Counted from the stretch's first letter, positions 46,268-56,037 are shown. The stretch: DNA of 64,000 nucleotides from Pseudomonas sp. G.S.17 (GCF_038096165.1 NZ_CP151076.1:930001-994000), one strand, 5' to 3'. Notes: generated by a model not told the origin, from the sequence alone. Made by a program: numbers and translations.

Positions 46268-47287
46268 TCAGTTCAGATGCGCTTTAAGTTCGGCACCGGC
46301 CTGACGCATGGCGGCTTTTACTTCAGGGATCTGATGCAGCGGGTTGAGCAGACCGTAATCGTGCACCATCCCGTTGTAACGCACTGCCGTCACTTCGACC
46401 CCAGCGGCGTCGAGCTTACGGGCGTACGCTTCGCCTTCATCACGCAGCACATCGGCACCGGCAGTCTGGATCAGCGCTGGCGGCAGGCCGCGCAGTTGAT
46501 CGGTGCTGGCCTGCAATGGCGAGGCATGGATCTGCGCACGTTCGCTGGCGTTAGTGGTGTAGTTGTCCCAGAACCACTGCATCATGCCTTTGGTCAGGAA
46601 GTGACCTTCGGCGAATTCGTTATACGAGCCGGTATCGAACTTCGCATCGGTCACCGGCCACAACAACAGCTGGAAGCGCAGTTTCGGGGTGTTCTGTTCC
46701 TTGGCCATCAAGCTGACCACCGCCGCCATGTTGCCGCCGACGCTGTTACCGGCCACAGCCAGGCGTGAGCCATCGACGCCGATGTCCTTGCCATGCTCGG
46801 CAACCCATTTGGTCGCGGCGTAAGCCTGGTTGATCGCAGTCGGGTAATGCGCTTCCGGAGACGGCGTGTAGTTGACGTAAACCGCCACCGCGCCGGAATT
46901 CACCACCAGGTCACGAATCAGGCGTTCGTGAGTCGGGTAGTCGCCCAGCACCCAGCCGCCACCGTGGAAGAACATGAACACTGGCAAGTCACCTTTGACG
47001 TTGGCGGGGCGCACGATTTTCAAACCGATGGATTCGCCTGCCACCTTGATGGTGCGGTCGCTGACTTGAACTCCGGAAAGGTCAACCTTCACCGACTGTT
47101 GCGCACCGGTCAGCACTGCACGAGCGTCTTTCGGGCTCAGCTGCTCAAGCGGCTTGCCGCCGCCTGCTGCCAGGGCGTTGAGAAACCCTTGGGTCTGGTG
47201 TTCGACATAAGTGCTTTCAGCGGCGAAGGCCGTGTTGATGGACAGGGCAAGTACGGTCAGGGAAGCGGCTTTCTGGATGAAGTTCAT
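46268..47287 (-). CDS. Exported HSL-family (family IV) esterase/lipase
   Basis: A 339-residue alpha/beta hydrolase. The signal peptide is MNFIQKAASLTVLALSINTAFA. The HGGG oxyanion motif (FFHGGGWVLGDYP) is at 108-112, the nucleophile S182 in GNSVGG, the acid in TAGADVLRDEGEAYA and the histidine in GMVHDYGLL. Its site is AAGGA. It is likely a periplasmic or secreted carboxylesterase, and monocistronic. Confidence 0.92.
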   Translation of the reverse strand: MNFIQKAASLTVLALSINTAFAAESTYVEHQTQGFLNALAAGGGKPLEQLSPKDARAVLTGAQQSVKVDLSGVQVSDRTIKVAGESIGLKIVRPANVKGDLPVFMFFHGGGWVLGDYPTHERLIRDLVVNSGAVAVYVNYTPSPEAHYPTAINQAYAATKWVAEHGKDIGVDGSRLAVAGNSVGGNMAAVVSLMAKEQNTPKLRFQLLLWPVTDAKFDTGSYNEFAEGHFLTKGMMQWFWDNYTTNASERAQIHASPLQASTDQLRGLPPALIQTAGADVLRDEGEAYARKLDAAGVEVTAVRYNGMVHDYGLLNPLHQIPEVKAAMRQAGAELKAHLN

Positions 47288-47486
47288 GATGATAGTCCTT
47301 GATGATCAGTGAGTAATGGTTGGGCTGTTTCAGCACCATGGACATAGATTAGTGTTCATCAAGAAAGTGATAAAGCGGCTGGTTAGCGTTTCACTGTCAA
47401 CCTGAGAGAGACAGTTGCTCACGTCGTTGCAACGAACTACTGACTGTCCTTGTCTATGCCCTATCTTCTCGTTGTGGACTTTTGAC

Positions 47487-48326
47487 ATGTCGCCCAATCG
47501 TGGCCTTGTATTACTCGCCCGTGGTGGCTACGCCGCCCGTGGTCTGGTTTATCTCATCATCGGTGCTTTCGCTTTGCTGGCTGCTCTGGGTTCCGGGCAG
47601 CCGACTGACAGCCACAGCAGCCTGGAAAAAGTACTCAGTCAGCCGTTTGGGCATGTGCTGGTGGGCATCGTGGTAGTCGGGTTGATCGCCTTTGCCGCCT
47701 GGCGTCTGTTGCAGGCGACCCGGGATGTGGACCATCACGGCACAGGTTTCAAAGGTATCGCCATTCGAGCAGGCCTCCTGGCGGGCGCCGTCAGCAATGG
47801 GCTGCTGGCGTTCTTCGCCTTGAGCCTGCTGATCAGCGGTTTGAAAAGCTCCAGCGGCTCCAAAGACGGCGGCAAGACCGAAGACTTTCTGGCGACACTG
47901 CTTTCATGGGATCACTCGAACCTGCTGATCTATCTCGCGGCACTGGTGCCGTTGGTGGTGGGGATTATTCATATCGTCAAAGGCTGGAAAGCGACGTTCG
48001 AAAAGTATTTCGAAGCCGACGAGCAGGTCATGCGCTATGTGCGGCCTATTTCTCGCTTCGGCCTGATTGCGCGTGGCGTGGCCTTCATCGAAATCTCGGC
48101 GCTGCTCGCCCTCAGCGGTTCCAGTTACCAGGCCATGCACCCGCCCGGGATGAAAGACGCCATGAACGGTCTGCAAAGCCTGCCCATGGGTTGGCTGGTG
48201 CTGTCGGTGGTTGCGGTTGGGCTGATGGCGTTTGCCGTTTACAGCTTTGCCGAAGCGATATGGCGCAAGATCAACATGGATGTGCCGGATGCGCCCCATG
48301 CACTCAAAAAGCATGTCGGTCTGTGA
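47487..48326 (+). CDS. DUF1206 membrane protein
   Basis: A 279-residue integral membrane protein with three repeats of a two-helix unit: LARGGYAARGLVYLIIGAFA, IAIRAGLLAGAVSNGLLAFF and ISRFGLIARGVAFIEISALL. This is the hallmark of DUF1206. The start at 47487 has only a weak site. The function is unknown. It is divergent from the esterase gene. Confidence 0.88.
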   Translation: MSPNRGLVLLARGGYAARGLVYLIIGAFALLAALGSGQPTDSHSSLEKVLSQPFGHVLVGIVVVGLIAFAAWRLLQATRDVDHHGTGFKGIAIRAGLLAGAVSNGLLAFFALSLLISGLKSSSGSKDGGKTEDFLATLLSWDHSNLLIYLAALVPLVVGIIHIVKGWKATFEKYFEADEQVMRYVRPISRFGLIARGVAFIEISALLALSGSSYQAMHPPGMKDAMNGLQSLPMGWLVLSVVAVGLMAFAVYSFAEAIWRKINMDVPDAPHALKKHVGL

Positions 48327-48338
48327 AGGCTGAGATGT

Positions 48339-49889
48339 TCAAACGTGGAGGAGGGGCTCAGTCTCGAACACCTTTGTCTGATTACGGCCCGTTCGTTTGG
48401 CGTTATAGAGCGCTGTATCGGCCTTGCCGATGATGTCAGCAATGGCCTCCTCGCCTGTGGGGATGAGCGTGTGGCAACCGAGGCTGATGGTCAGTTTGCC
48501 GAGAGGGTTGGTGCTGTGAGTGATATTCAGGCCCGCGACGCGGTTGCGAATCAACTCGGCAATACTCCATGCACCCGCTGCATCGGTACCCGGCAGCAGA
48601 ACGGCAAATTCCTCGCCACCGAATCTGACGGCCAGATCCGAAGGTCGCTGGCTGCTCTGCTGCACGGTCTGGGCCACCTGCGCCAAACAACGATCACCCG
48701 CAATGTGCCCGTAGGCATCGTTAAAGCTTTTGAAAAAATCGATATCCATCATGATCAGGCTGACAGGCTGCTGTTGACGTGCCCCGCGTTTCAATTCCGT
48801 TTTGAACGCTGTTTCGAACAACCGGCGATTGGCGAGCCCGGTCAGGGTGTCATGGGTGGCCAGAAGCTCCAGAGCGCTCTGCGCCTTGCGCAGATCCGCC
48901 TCCACCCTGATGCCGTTTTTAACTTGCACAATCACCAGGAAACCAAAAAGACATATCACTACAATAACGCCGCCGGTGATCAAGCTGGTGCGAAAAGCCG
49001 TGTTATACCATTCATGAAGAATGGCGCTCTCTGAACTGGCAGCGGCCACCACCAACGGATACTTGGCCAGCCATTTATAACCTACGATTCGGACTTGGCC
49101 ATCGAGGGAAGATTTGATCAGCGCAGTATTCGACAGGGGATTGGCGTTATGCTCGCGAAATATTTCTCCCTCTGCGATTGATACTCCAATGAGATTGCTG
49201 GTCCAGGGCCGTCGGGTGAGCAACGTTCCGTCGGCCAAAGCCAGCAACATTGCTCCATTGGCATCGATGTTGAAACCTTTGAAGAAGTCATCGAAGTACG
49301 TCATGTTGAGTGCCGCAAGTACCACGCCAGCAAATTCTCCCTGGGTATTATTGATCCTTCGCGATATCGGAATGATCCATTCGCCGTTTTCGCGGCTGCG
49401 AATGGGCGCGCCAATATGCGGTGACAAATCGGGATTACGTTCATGGTATTTAAAATAGGCGCGATCCGCGACAGTCGTCTGGGTAGGCATCTGCGCAAAT
49501 GAACTGATCAACCAGTTACCGTTGGCGTCAAAGACAAACAGACCATGCAGTTGGCTCAGCGCCTGAACCTGGCTGAGCAGCAGGTCGTGAAGACGTATTT
49601 TTTGTGGCGACTCGTGGCCGTAGGCTTGCAGCCAGCCGATCAGGTTCTGCAGAGCGAAATCCGCTTCATCGAAGGTGTCTTGGGCTTGTTGCGCCATCGC
49701 TCGTGCAATGTTGGATGAAGATATCTCGGCCTGCTTCAATTCATGCTGTTTGGCATCGGCCAGGTGCAGTGCAAGTAAGCCAAGCAAGGCAATGCAGACG
49801 AATCCGATGAAGAAAACCGTGAGCACTATCAGCGGAAGACGTTTTAAGCGGTGCTCGGGTATTGCAACTTCATGGATCACTACGGGCAT
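48339..49889 (-). CDS. Membrane diguanylate cyclase with periplasmic Cache domain
   Basis: A 516-residue c-di-GMP synthase. Transmembrane helix 1 (LPLIVLTVFFIGFVCIALLGLLAL) is followed by a periplasmic dCache-like sensor of about 230 residues (VADRAYFKYHERNPDLSPHIGAP; ISRRINNTQGEFAGVVLAAL), helix 2 (SLITGGVIVVICLFGFLVIV) and a GGDEF domain with active-site RFGGEEF near residue 422. DIDFFKSFND is conserved. An RxxD inhibitory site is not obvious. It ends 13 bp from the convergent DUF1206 gene. The start at 49889 was chosen over TTG 49901. The ligand sensed is unknown. Confidence 0.92.
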   Translation of the reverse strand: MPVVIHEVAIPEHRLKRLPLIVLTVFFIGFVCIALLGLLALHLADAKQHELKQAEISSSNIARAMAQQAQDTFDEADFALQNLIGWLQAYGHESPQKIRLHDLLLSQVQALSQLHGLFVFDANGNWLISSFAQMPTQTTVADRAYFKYHERNPDLSPHIGAPIRSRENGEWIIPISRRINNTQGEFAGVVLAALNMTYFDDFFKGFNIDANGAMLLALADGTLLTRRPWTSNLIGVSIAEGEIFREHNANPLSNTALIKSSLDGQVRIVGYKWLAKYPLVVAAASSESAILHEWYNTAFRTSLITGGVIVVICLFGFLVIVQVKNGIRVEADLRKAQSALELLATHDTLTGLANRRLFETAFKTELKRGARQQQPVSLIMMDIDFFKSFNDAYGHIAGDRCLAQVAQTVQQSSQRPSDLAVRFGGEEFAVLLPGTDAAGAWSIAELIRNRVAGLNITHSTNPLGKLTISLGCHTLIPTGEEAIADIIGKADTALYNAKRTGRNQTKVFETEPLLHV

Positions 49890-50351
49890 ATAGATTCTCA
49901 AAGGGAGAGTTATTATTGGATGAGAACCATGTCCTTGTGGAAAGTGAGTCTATCCAGTTACGGCTCGACTAGCAATTGGCCATTTGTTTGATTTCCAAAA
50001 AAATGACGCTGGTTGTTTGGCACTTTCGGCAGACATTACGTAGATGTATCTGCTGGTCGCGAGGGTTCGTTTTACATATAAAGTCTTGATTAACTTCAGG
50101 GTGTCAGGTTGGTAGTTGATTTATGCAAGTGTTTTTTACTGGGTTGAATGAGACGCCATCAGTAACATTGGAATGTTTTGGATCATGCCGCCGCTGATTT
50201 CGCGTCAAGCGCGATGGCTCTGGTTTTCGAGGGTCGACTTCAGATTTATGCGCTGCCAGAATGGCTTCCCTTTCAATGCGTCCTGTCCGCTGTTTTCCAC
50301 CAGGAATTCATCTTCATCTGAATTCGACATCGCCAAGACCAGGAGCGACCC
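49890..50351. other. Intergenic region upstream of the IMPase-like gene
   Basis: About 460 bp, AT-rich in its first half, between divergent genes. No gene, REP or strong hairpin was seen. Promoters of both neighbours must lie here. Confidence 0.5.
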
Positions 50352-51185
50352 ATGCAGCGTCATCCTTCAATAGATGCTCCATTGAGCCCCGAGGCCTTGC
50401 AGGCCCGGTATGAATGCGCCCGAGACCTGGCGATGGAAGCTGCGCGTCGCGCCCTTGGCCCTTACAAGGAACGGGAAAGTCTGATCGTCAATCACAAGGG
50501 GGATCAGACCCAGGATCTGGTGAGTATCGTCGATCAGGAGACCGAGGCCTTTATCAAGAAGCGGCTGGCCGAATGCTTCCCGGACGACGGTTTCCTCGGC
50601 GAAGAAACCGGCGGCGCGACGCTTGATGCGCGCTGTATCTGGGTCGTTGACCCTATCGATGGCACCCGCTGTTTCGTCAACGGCCTGCACGCCTGGTGTG
50701 TATCCATTGGCCTGCTGGTTGATGGCGAGCCCATGGTCGGCGCAGTTGCTGACGCCATCCATGACGAGCTGTTTCATGCCTGTTCGGGGCAGGGCGCCTG
50801 GCTCAACGGGCAGCGTCTGAGCGTCAACAGTGCCCCCGATATTCGCCACGGCGTGATGGGCGTCGGCACATCCCTGCGGCGCGGCAAAGAGCACTTCATT
50901 CCGTTCATTACCCAGTTATTGGAGCAAGGCGGCACCTTCATTCGCAATGGTTCGGGGGCGCTGATGGTGGCGTATGTCGCGGCAGGCCGTTTGATCGGTT
51001 ACTACGAAACCCATATCAACAGCTGGGATTGCCTGGCCGGACTGGTGCTGGTCAAAGAGGCCGGCGGCTTGCAGAACGACTTCCTGCGTAACCAGGGTCT
51101 GACCCAAGGCAACCCGCTGCTGGTCGCCAGCCCGCAGGTCTATCGGCAAGTGGCGCAGATGATCGGATCTTCGCTGGACGAGTGA
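50352..51185 (+). CDS. Inositol-monophosphatase-family phosphatase
   Basis: A 277-residue Mg-dependent sugar or amino-alcohol phosphatase. Metal ligands are visible in GEETGG (83-88) and WVVDPIDGT (97-105, D100 and D103), and the C-terminal SWDCLAGLVLVKEAGG with D226. The site is AGGAG. Candidates include histidinol-phosphate phosphatase (HisN type), inositol or fructose-bisphosphate phosphatases; the sequence alone does not decide. It stands alone. Confidence 0.88.
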   Translation: MQRHPSIDAPLSPEALQARYECARDLAMEAARRALGPYKERESLIVNHKGDQTQDLVSIVDQETEAFIKKRLAECFPDDGFLGEETGGATLDARCIWVVDPIDGTRCFVNGLHAWCVSIGLLVDGEPMVGAVADAIHDELFHACSGQGAWLNGQRLSVNSAPDIRHGVMGVGTSLRRGKEHFIPFITQLLEQGGTFIRNGSGALMVAYVAAGRLIGYYETHINSWDCLAGLVLVKEAGGLQNDFLRNQGLTQGNPLLVASPQVYRQVAQMIGSSLDE

Positions 51186-51791
51186 AGTGCTTGGCCACTC
51201 AATTTGCCTGACCCAACTCGATAGCCTGCGCCGACGCCTTCCCGGACAAGTCCGGCCCCGCAAAAACGCCGATTCCGTTAGCGCGAGGTATTTCCTTCGG
51301 ATCGGTTCTGGACTGCTTTGCGATCTGTCATTCAATTCAGAGTACAAGTCGCCACCTTTTATTGAGTCGGCAAACTATTAACTTCGCGCGCTGACGATTC
51401 TCAGGCTAAGCCTTAGATGAGTAATTTGATAAAAGCCAGGCTTCCGGATTACACCAAGGATCTCTCGTCCTGTCGTAGCTGAGGCAGATTTAACGCCCAA
51501 ATGAATAGAATTGCTTTAAAGAGGTCCCGTGTGTATCGATCTGCTGTTATGGTGGCCCGTTGCCCCCGTTGCCCCCGTTGCCCCCGTTGCCCCCGTCGGC
51601 CGCGTCCATCAGGCTTTTTCAACGCGGGGCTACCTTCCAAATCTGCACGCCGTACCTTCGCATCTGCCTGATTGTCGACCTGGCCTCCTGTCCTCTCGAC
51701 AACTTGGTGTGTCCGGCCTACACCGCTTTTAACGTCCATACTTCCAGTCGGACCGGGCTGTTCCCGTTTGCAGGATCCAGGAGTTTGCGCA
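51186..51791. other. Long intergenic region upstream of the phytochrome gene
   Basis: About 606 bp without a supportable gene. It contains a REP-like module around 51229-51262 (CTTCCCGGACAAGTCCGGCC) and four exact copies of a 9-bp unit at 51559-51594. No bphO (heme oxygenase) gene is present here. Confidence 0.6.
51559..51594. repeat. Four tandem copies of the 9-bp unit GTTGCCCCC
   Basis: An exact 4 x 9 bp direct repeat 198 bp upstream of the phytochrome start. Such repeats change copy number by slippage and would alter promoter spacing or leader length. Confidence 0.95.
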
Positions 51792-54700
51792 ATGAACGAC
51801 TACACGCAGGACGCGAGCCTGGCTATAGCGTCAGCACCTGAGCTCGACGCTGCGTTGGCCGACTGCGCAAATGAGCCGATCCGCATTCCCGGAGCCATTC
51901 AGCCTCATGGCGTATTGCTTGCCCTCAGCGGTATGCCTCTGCGCATCGAGCAGGTCAGCGCCAACTGTGCCAGGGTCTTAGGGCTCGACAGCAGTGAACT
52001 GTTGGGCAAAACCATGGCGATGCTGGTGTCGCCACAACAGGCGGACCACATTGAACGGGCGTGTTCCGGTTCCGGTCTGGGTGACAATGATCCGATTCGT
52101 CTGAGTTTTGGCGATTCGGACTACAGCGCCACGCTGCACCGTAGCGAAGACGCCTGGATTATCGAACTCGAGCCTTTTCTAGAATCCACGCAGGAGCATT
52201 CCAGGGTCATTGCCCGGGTGCTGCGCAACCTGCAGGCGGTCAATACGCTGGAGACGCTGTTCGATATCAGCGTGCATGAGATCCAGGCGCTGACCGGTTA
52301 TGACCGGGTAATGATCTACCGCTTCGAGCCCGAGGGGCATGGCAAGGTTGTGGCCGAGGCGCTGACCGGCAGTTTGCCGAGTTATCACGGTTTGAATTTT
52401 CCCGGTTCCGACATTCCCGCGCAGGCCCGGGAGTTGTATCGCCTGAACTGGATCAGGGTGATTCCTGACGCTACCTATACGCCCGTTCCGTTGGTGCCGC
52501 TGCTCAGGCCTGCGACAGGGCAACCGCTTGATATGAGTTTCTCGACCCTGCGCAGCGTTTCCCCGATTCATTGTGAATACCTGAAGAACATGGGCGTGCG
52601 TTCGTCGATGAGCATTTCGTTGCTGGACAACGGCGAGCTCTGGGGGCTTATTGCCTGTGGTCATCCCGAGCCGCTACTGGTTCCGCGTGAGTTTCGCGAT
52701 GCCTGCACGCTGATCGGTCAGCTGTTGTCGGTGAAAATCGCCTCGATTGTTGCGACTCAGATCCAGCGGGAACGAGAGGAGAAAGTCATCTTGCTCGGGG
52801 AGCTGGCATCGGCCATGGGCCGTGCCGACCGGGAAATTCTGGATGGGCTGGTGAGCCGGCCCGAACTCCTTCAGTCCCTGACCCTGGCCGAGGGGGCCGC
52901 AGTGCTGATCGAGGATCGACTTCACCTGTTCGGAAACTGCCCGAGTCAGGAGCAGGTGCGAGCGCTATATCTCTGGATTCGTGATGTCGGTCTGACGCAG
53001 AAAAAATTGAAGGAGCGCGCCATTGGTCTTCAAGGCCTGGGCGTATTCCATTCCAACTCGATTCATCAGGAAAATCCCGCCAGCGCCGCCTATTGCGACG
53101 TGGCAAGCGGAGTCATCGCCTTCATCCTGCCCAAGCCCATCGACAACGCCGTCATGTGGTTTCGCCCCCAGCTGACCTCAACGATGAACTGGAGTGGAAA
53201 TCCGGCTCAGCACTTGAGCCCCGCACCGGTCGGCTCTGCCAGCCATCGTCTGCACCCTCGGCAATCGTTTGATCTCTGGGAGCAGCAGGTCACCGGGATC
53301 GCGCAGCCTTGGTCCAGGGGCGATCTCTATGCCGCCGAGGATATTCGCCGTTCGGCACTGGAGCACGATCTGGAACGCCAGGTACACCGCGAGCAGGAAG
53401 CGGTGCGCTTGCGTGACGAACTGGTGGCCGTGGTTTCCCATGACCTGCGCAACCCCATGTCCATCATCATCATGCAGTGCGGCATGCTGCAGCGCTGGGC
53501 TACCAGTGACTCAATCGTCGAGAACGGTCGCATTCGCGGCGCGTTGGGGACCATTGAAAAGGCGACGACCCGCATAAACAGCCTCCTGGAAGATTTACTC
53601 GATACGGCGAAAATCGACTCTGGCCGTTATCAACTGTCCTGCTTCCCGCTGACGGTCACCAGCCTGCTGGAAGAAAGCTGCAGTTTGCTCGTTACGCTGA
53701 CGGCAGACAAAAACATTGAACTCAATTGCACGGCCGAGCCGGGACTGGTGATCGACGCTGATCCCGAGCGAATCTTTCAAGTGCTCTCCAATCTGGTGGG
53801 GAACGCGATCAAGTTCACGCCGCAAGGCGGTCAGATCAATATTGCCGCGACCCGCAACGGGGACGATGTGCTGTTTCGCGTGAGTGACAATGGCATTGGA
53901 ATACCTGCGGAACACCTGCCCCATATTTTCCAGCGCTACTGGTCGGTAAAGAAAGGCAATCCTAATGGCAACGGCCTGGGGCTCTACATTTCCCAAGGCA
54001 TCATCGCCGCGCACGGGGGTCAGTTACGGGTGCAAAGTGGGCCGGGTCCGGGAAGCGTTTTCACTTTCAATCTGCGCGCCCACGACGGACCAAGTCTTGC
54101 TGGTGAGACGATTTTCCTGAAGCAGAGCGGCACTGCCCAGCGTCTGGCGCAATCGATTACCACCCGGCTGGAGCGGCAACAGCAGGAGGATCGCACAGCG
54201 CGGGCGGCACTGCTCAACGAGCTCAATCATCGGGTAAAAAACACGCTGGCGACCGTCCAGGCGATGGCGGCCCTCACTGCCAGCAGCTCTGATTCCCTGG
54301 CGTCGTTTCGCAAGAGTTTCGACGCGCGACTGTTTGCCTTGAGTCAGGCGCATGACGCCCTTGCGCAGGCCGAATGGACCTCCAGTCAACTTGCGGATCT
54401 GGTCCTCCAGCTACAGGCCACGGGTCGCGGGACGAACCAGATCACGTTCAACGGCGATCAGGTCACACTCGAGCCCAGGACATCACTGACCCTTTCCATG
54501 GTGTTCCACGAATTGATGACCAATGCGCTGCAGCATGGCGCCTTAATGTCGTCCAGCGGCCGCGTTACGATCACCGCCACTCTGAATCCGGCCGAAAACC
54601 CGCAGACGCTGAAAATCGACTGGGTCGAAACAGGCGCCCCGCCAGCCGCGGAAAACGTGGTCAAAGGCTTTGGTTTTCGACTGATCCGTCGCAGCATCGA

Positions 54701-54800
54701 GGGCGAGCTGCAAGGCAAGGCGCAGGTGGATTTCCCGAGTTCAGGTCTGCATTATTCGATGCTCATCCCATGGATTGAAACCTCGGGAGACGCCTTATGA
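51792..54800 (+). CDS. Bacteriophytochrome with two serial histidine-kinase modules
   Basis: A 1002-residue red/far-red photoreceptor. The N-terminal biliverdin-binding cysteine is C25 (LADCANEPIRIPGAIQPHG). PAS, GAF (FPGSDIPAQARELY near 203-216; PIHCEYLKNMG near 259) and PHY with the tongue motif PRQSF near 489 and NWSGNP follow. Kinase 1 is HisKA/HATPase_c: H550 in VVSHDLRNP, NAIKFTP, DNGIGIP, GNGLGLYIS. It is followed by a second kinase of the HWE type: H813 in LNELNHRVKNTL, FHELMTNALQHGAL, the diagnostic W-x-E at 944-946 (DWVETG), and GFGFRLI. The start at 51792 has AGGAG 9 nt upstream. The gene overlaps the receiver gene by 4 nt. Confidence 0.9.
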   Translation: MNDYTQDASLAIASAPELDAALADCANEPIRIPGAIQPHGVLLALSGMPLRIEQVSANCARVLGLDSSELLGKTMAMLVSPQQADHIERACSGSGLGDNDPIRLSFGDSDYSATLHRSEDAWIIELEPFLESTQEHSRVIARVLRNLQAVNTLETLFDISVHEIQALTGYDRVMIYRFEPEGHGKVVAEALTGSLPSYHGLNFPGSDIPAQARELYRLNWIRVIPDATYTPVPLVPLLRPATGQPLDMSFSTLRSVSPIHCEYLKNMGVRSSMSISLLDNGELWGLIACGHPEPLLVPREFRDACTLIGQLLSVKIASIVATQIQREREEKVILLGELASAMGRADREILDGLVSRPELLQSLTLAEGAAVLIEDRLHLFGNCPSQEQVRALYLWIRDVGLTQKKLKERAIGLQGLGVFHSNSIHQENPASAAYCDVASGVIAFILPKPIDNAVMWFRPQLTSTMNWSGNPAQHLSPAPVGSASHRLHPRQSFDLWEQQVTGIAQPWSRGDLYAAEDIRRSALEHDLERQVHREQEAVRLRDELVAVVSHDLRNPMSIIIMQCGMLQRWATSDSIVENGRIRGALGTIEKATTRINSLLEDLLDTAKIDSGRYQLSCFPLTVTSLLEESCSLLVTLTADKNIELNCTAEPGLVIDADPERIFQVLSNLVGNAIKFTPQGGQINIAATRNGDDVLFRVSDNGIGIPAEHLPHIFQRYWSVKKGNPNGNGLGLYISQGIIAAHGGQLRVQSGPGPGSVFTFNLRAHDGPSLAGETIFLKQSGTAQRLAQSITTRLERQQQEDRTARAALLNELNHRVKNTLATVQAMAALTASSSDSLASFRKSFDARLFALSQAHDALAQAEWTSSQLADLVLQLQATGRGTNQITFNGDQVTLEPRTSLTLSMVFHELMTNALQHGALMSSSGRVTITATLNPAENPQTLKIDWVETGAPPAAENVVKGFGFRLIRRSIEGELQGKAQVDFPSSGLHYSMLIPWIETSGDAL

Positions 54801-55198
54801 ATGCGCCCCCAGCGCTGCCCCGGGTTTTCATTGTCGAAGACGAAACAATGCTGGCGATGCTGATGGAAGCCATGCTCGAAGACCTGGGTTACGCAACGGC
54901 ATTTCACGCCAGCACCCTCGCCGACGGCTTGAACTACGCGCTCACGGGCCAGTACGATCTGGCGATTCTCGACGTTAACATCATCGGCGGCACGTCTTTT
55001 CCAATAGCCGCCGCGATCACCGGGCGCGGCATACCTTTCGTGTTTTGCTCAGGTTACGGCCGAGTCGGCATACCCGATTTATGGGCGAACCGGCATTGCA
55101 TCGCGAAGCCTTTCAGCGAAGCCCAGTTGGGTGAGGCGTTGAAGGAGGTGCTTGCTGGAGGTATCGCGAGCAGTAGCGCAGCCCCGAACTCGATGTAA
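54797..55198 (+). CDS. Stand-alone receiver-domain response regulator
   Basis: A 133-residue CheY-like receiver with no output domain. Acidic pocket residues are in FIVEDET (E14, D15), the phospho-acceptor is D59 (AILDVNI), and there is FCSGYG followed by the conserved lysine in IAKPFSE. The ATGA overlap couples it to the phytochrome kinase, so it is the probable phosphate target of one or both kinase modules. The pattern (FVFCSGYG) is common in receivers paired with HWE kinases. Confidence 0.9.
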   Translation: MNAPPALPRVFIVEDETMLAMLMEAMLEDLGYATAFHASTLADGLNYALTGQYDLAILDVNIIGGTSFPIAAAITGRGIPFVFCSGYGRVGIPDLWANRHCIAKPFSEAQLGEALKEVLAGGIASSSAAPNSM

Positions 55199-55382
55199 CC
55201 CGCCGCGCCCACGGTCGAAAAGCCCTCAGCGTCGGTTCAGGCCTGGACCCGGCTGCGGGCATGGCGACGGCGAATCGCTATCCCCGTTCCCAGTTATCCG
55301 CCTCGCTGGCTCGCTACCAGCAAATGGTTATTCACTCGTTCGGCCAGCTTGCGTTTGAATCAACAGGCTTACGGCCAGGGCG

Positions 55383-55955
55383 AAAACAACATTCCACCGC
55401 CCCGAGCGAGCCAAACCCGCGCTCGAAGCGAGCTGGCGACGGTTGCAGGTCAACTACATTGATTGCTGCCTGATCCACACACCGTTCGCCTTCCAGCCCG
55501 GCGACAATCAGGACCCACGGGACCCGCTTGGACATCACGCTGGATGCACTGAAAGAGATCGTCGCCGCTGCACGGATCAAACCGGCCGTGGTGCAAATCG
55601 AAGCGCACCCGTTTTTGCCTGAATGGGAGATGCTCCAGTTCTGCAAACAGCACGGATTGTTCTCCTGGCTTTCGCCCCGTTGGACCACGGGATGGAACCG
55701 AATGTGCTGCAAGAGCCGGTGATCACCGACATCGCCCGAAACCTGCGAAAAAGCCCGGCACAAGTCGCACTCGCCTGGGCAGTCCAGCGCGGCACCGCCT
55801 TCCTGACAACCTCAGCAACGCCAAGCCGTATCCAGGAAAACTTTTACATCACGACCCTGCCACACCGGGCGATGAGCGAGATCAACGAAGAAATCACCAC
55901 CCGGATTCGATTTAATTCGGAGGTTGAGACGGCTTCGGGGGGTTATTCCGCGTAA
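55383..55955 (+). pseudogene. Decayed aldo/keto reductase gene
   Basis: Three fragments of one aldo/keto reductase lie in shifting frames. First, HRPERAKPALEASWRRLQ to IHTPFAFQPGDNQDPRD (about 55395-55516). Second, in the next frame, DITLDALKEIVAAARIKPAV to WEMLQFCKQHG (from 55528), after an apparent internal loss of about 35 residues. Third, back in the first frame, LLAFAPLDHGMEPNVLQEPV to the C-terminus (about 55670-55955). The N-terminal third with the NADPH-entry and Asp/Tyr active-site region is not found upstream. A functional product is not possible. Confidence 0.85.
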
Positions 55956-56007
55956 GAAGTGATGGGTGGGACGGGACTCATCAAGGTCCGCCCTTGAACT
56001 TCCGCGC

Positions 56008-56037
56008 AAAAAAAGACGTCTTTGGACGTCTTTTTTT
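56008..56037. terminator. Strong bidirectional terminator
   Basis: A7-GACGTC, TTTG loop, GACGTC-T7: a hairpin flanked by an A7 and a T7 run that reads as a terminator in both directions, between the pseudogene and the small minus-strand gene. Confidence 0.9.

Noticed and set aside
51449..51739. Small open frame encoding GQR repeats
   Set aside because: Produced by the 9-bp DNA repeat; no start signal or conserved flanks.
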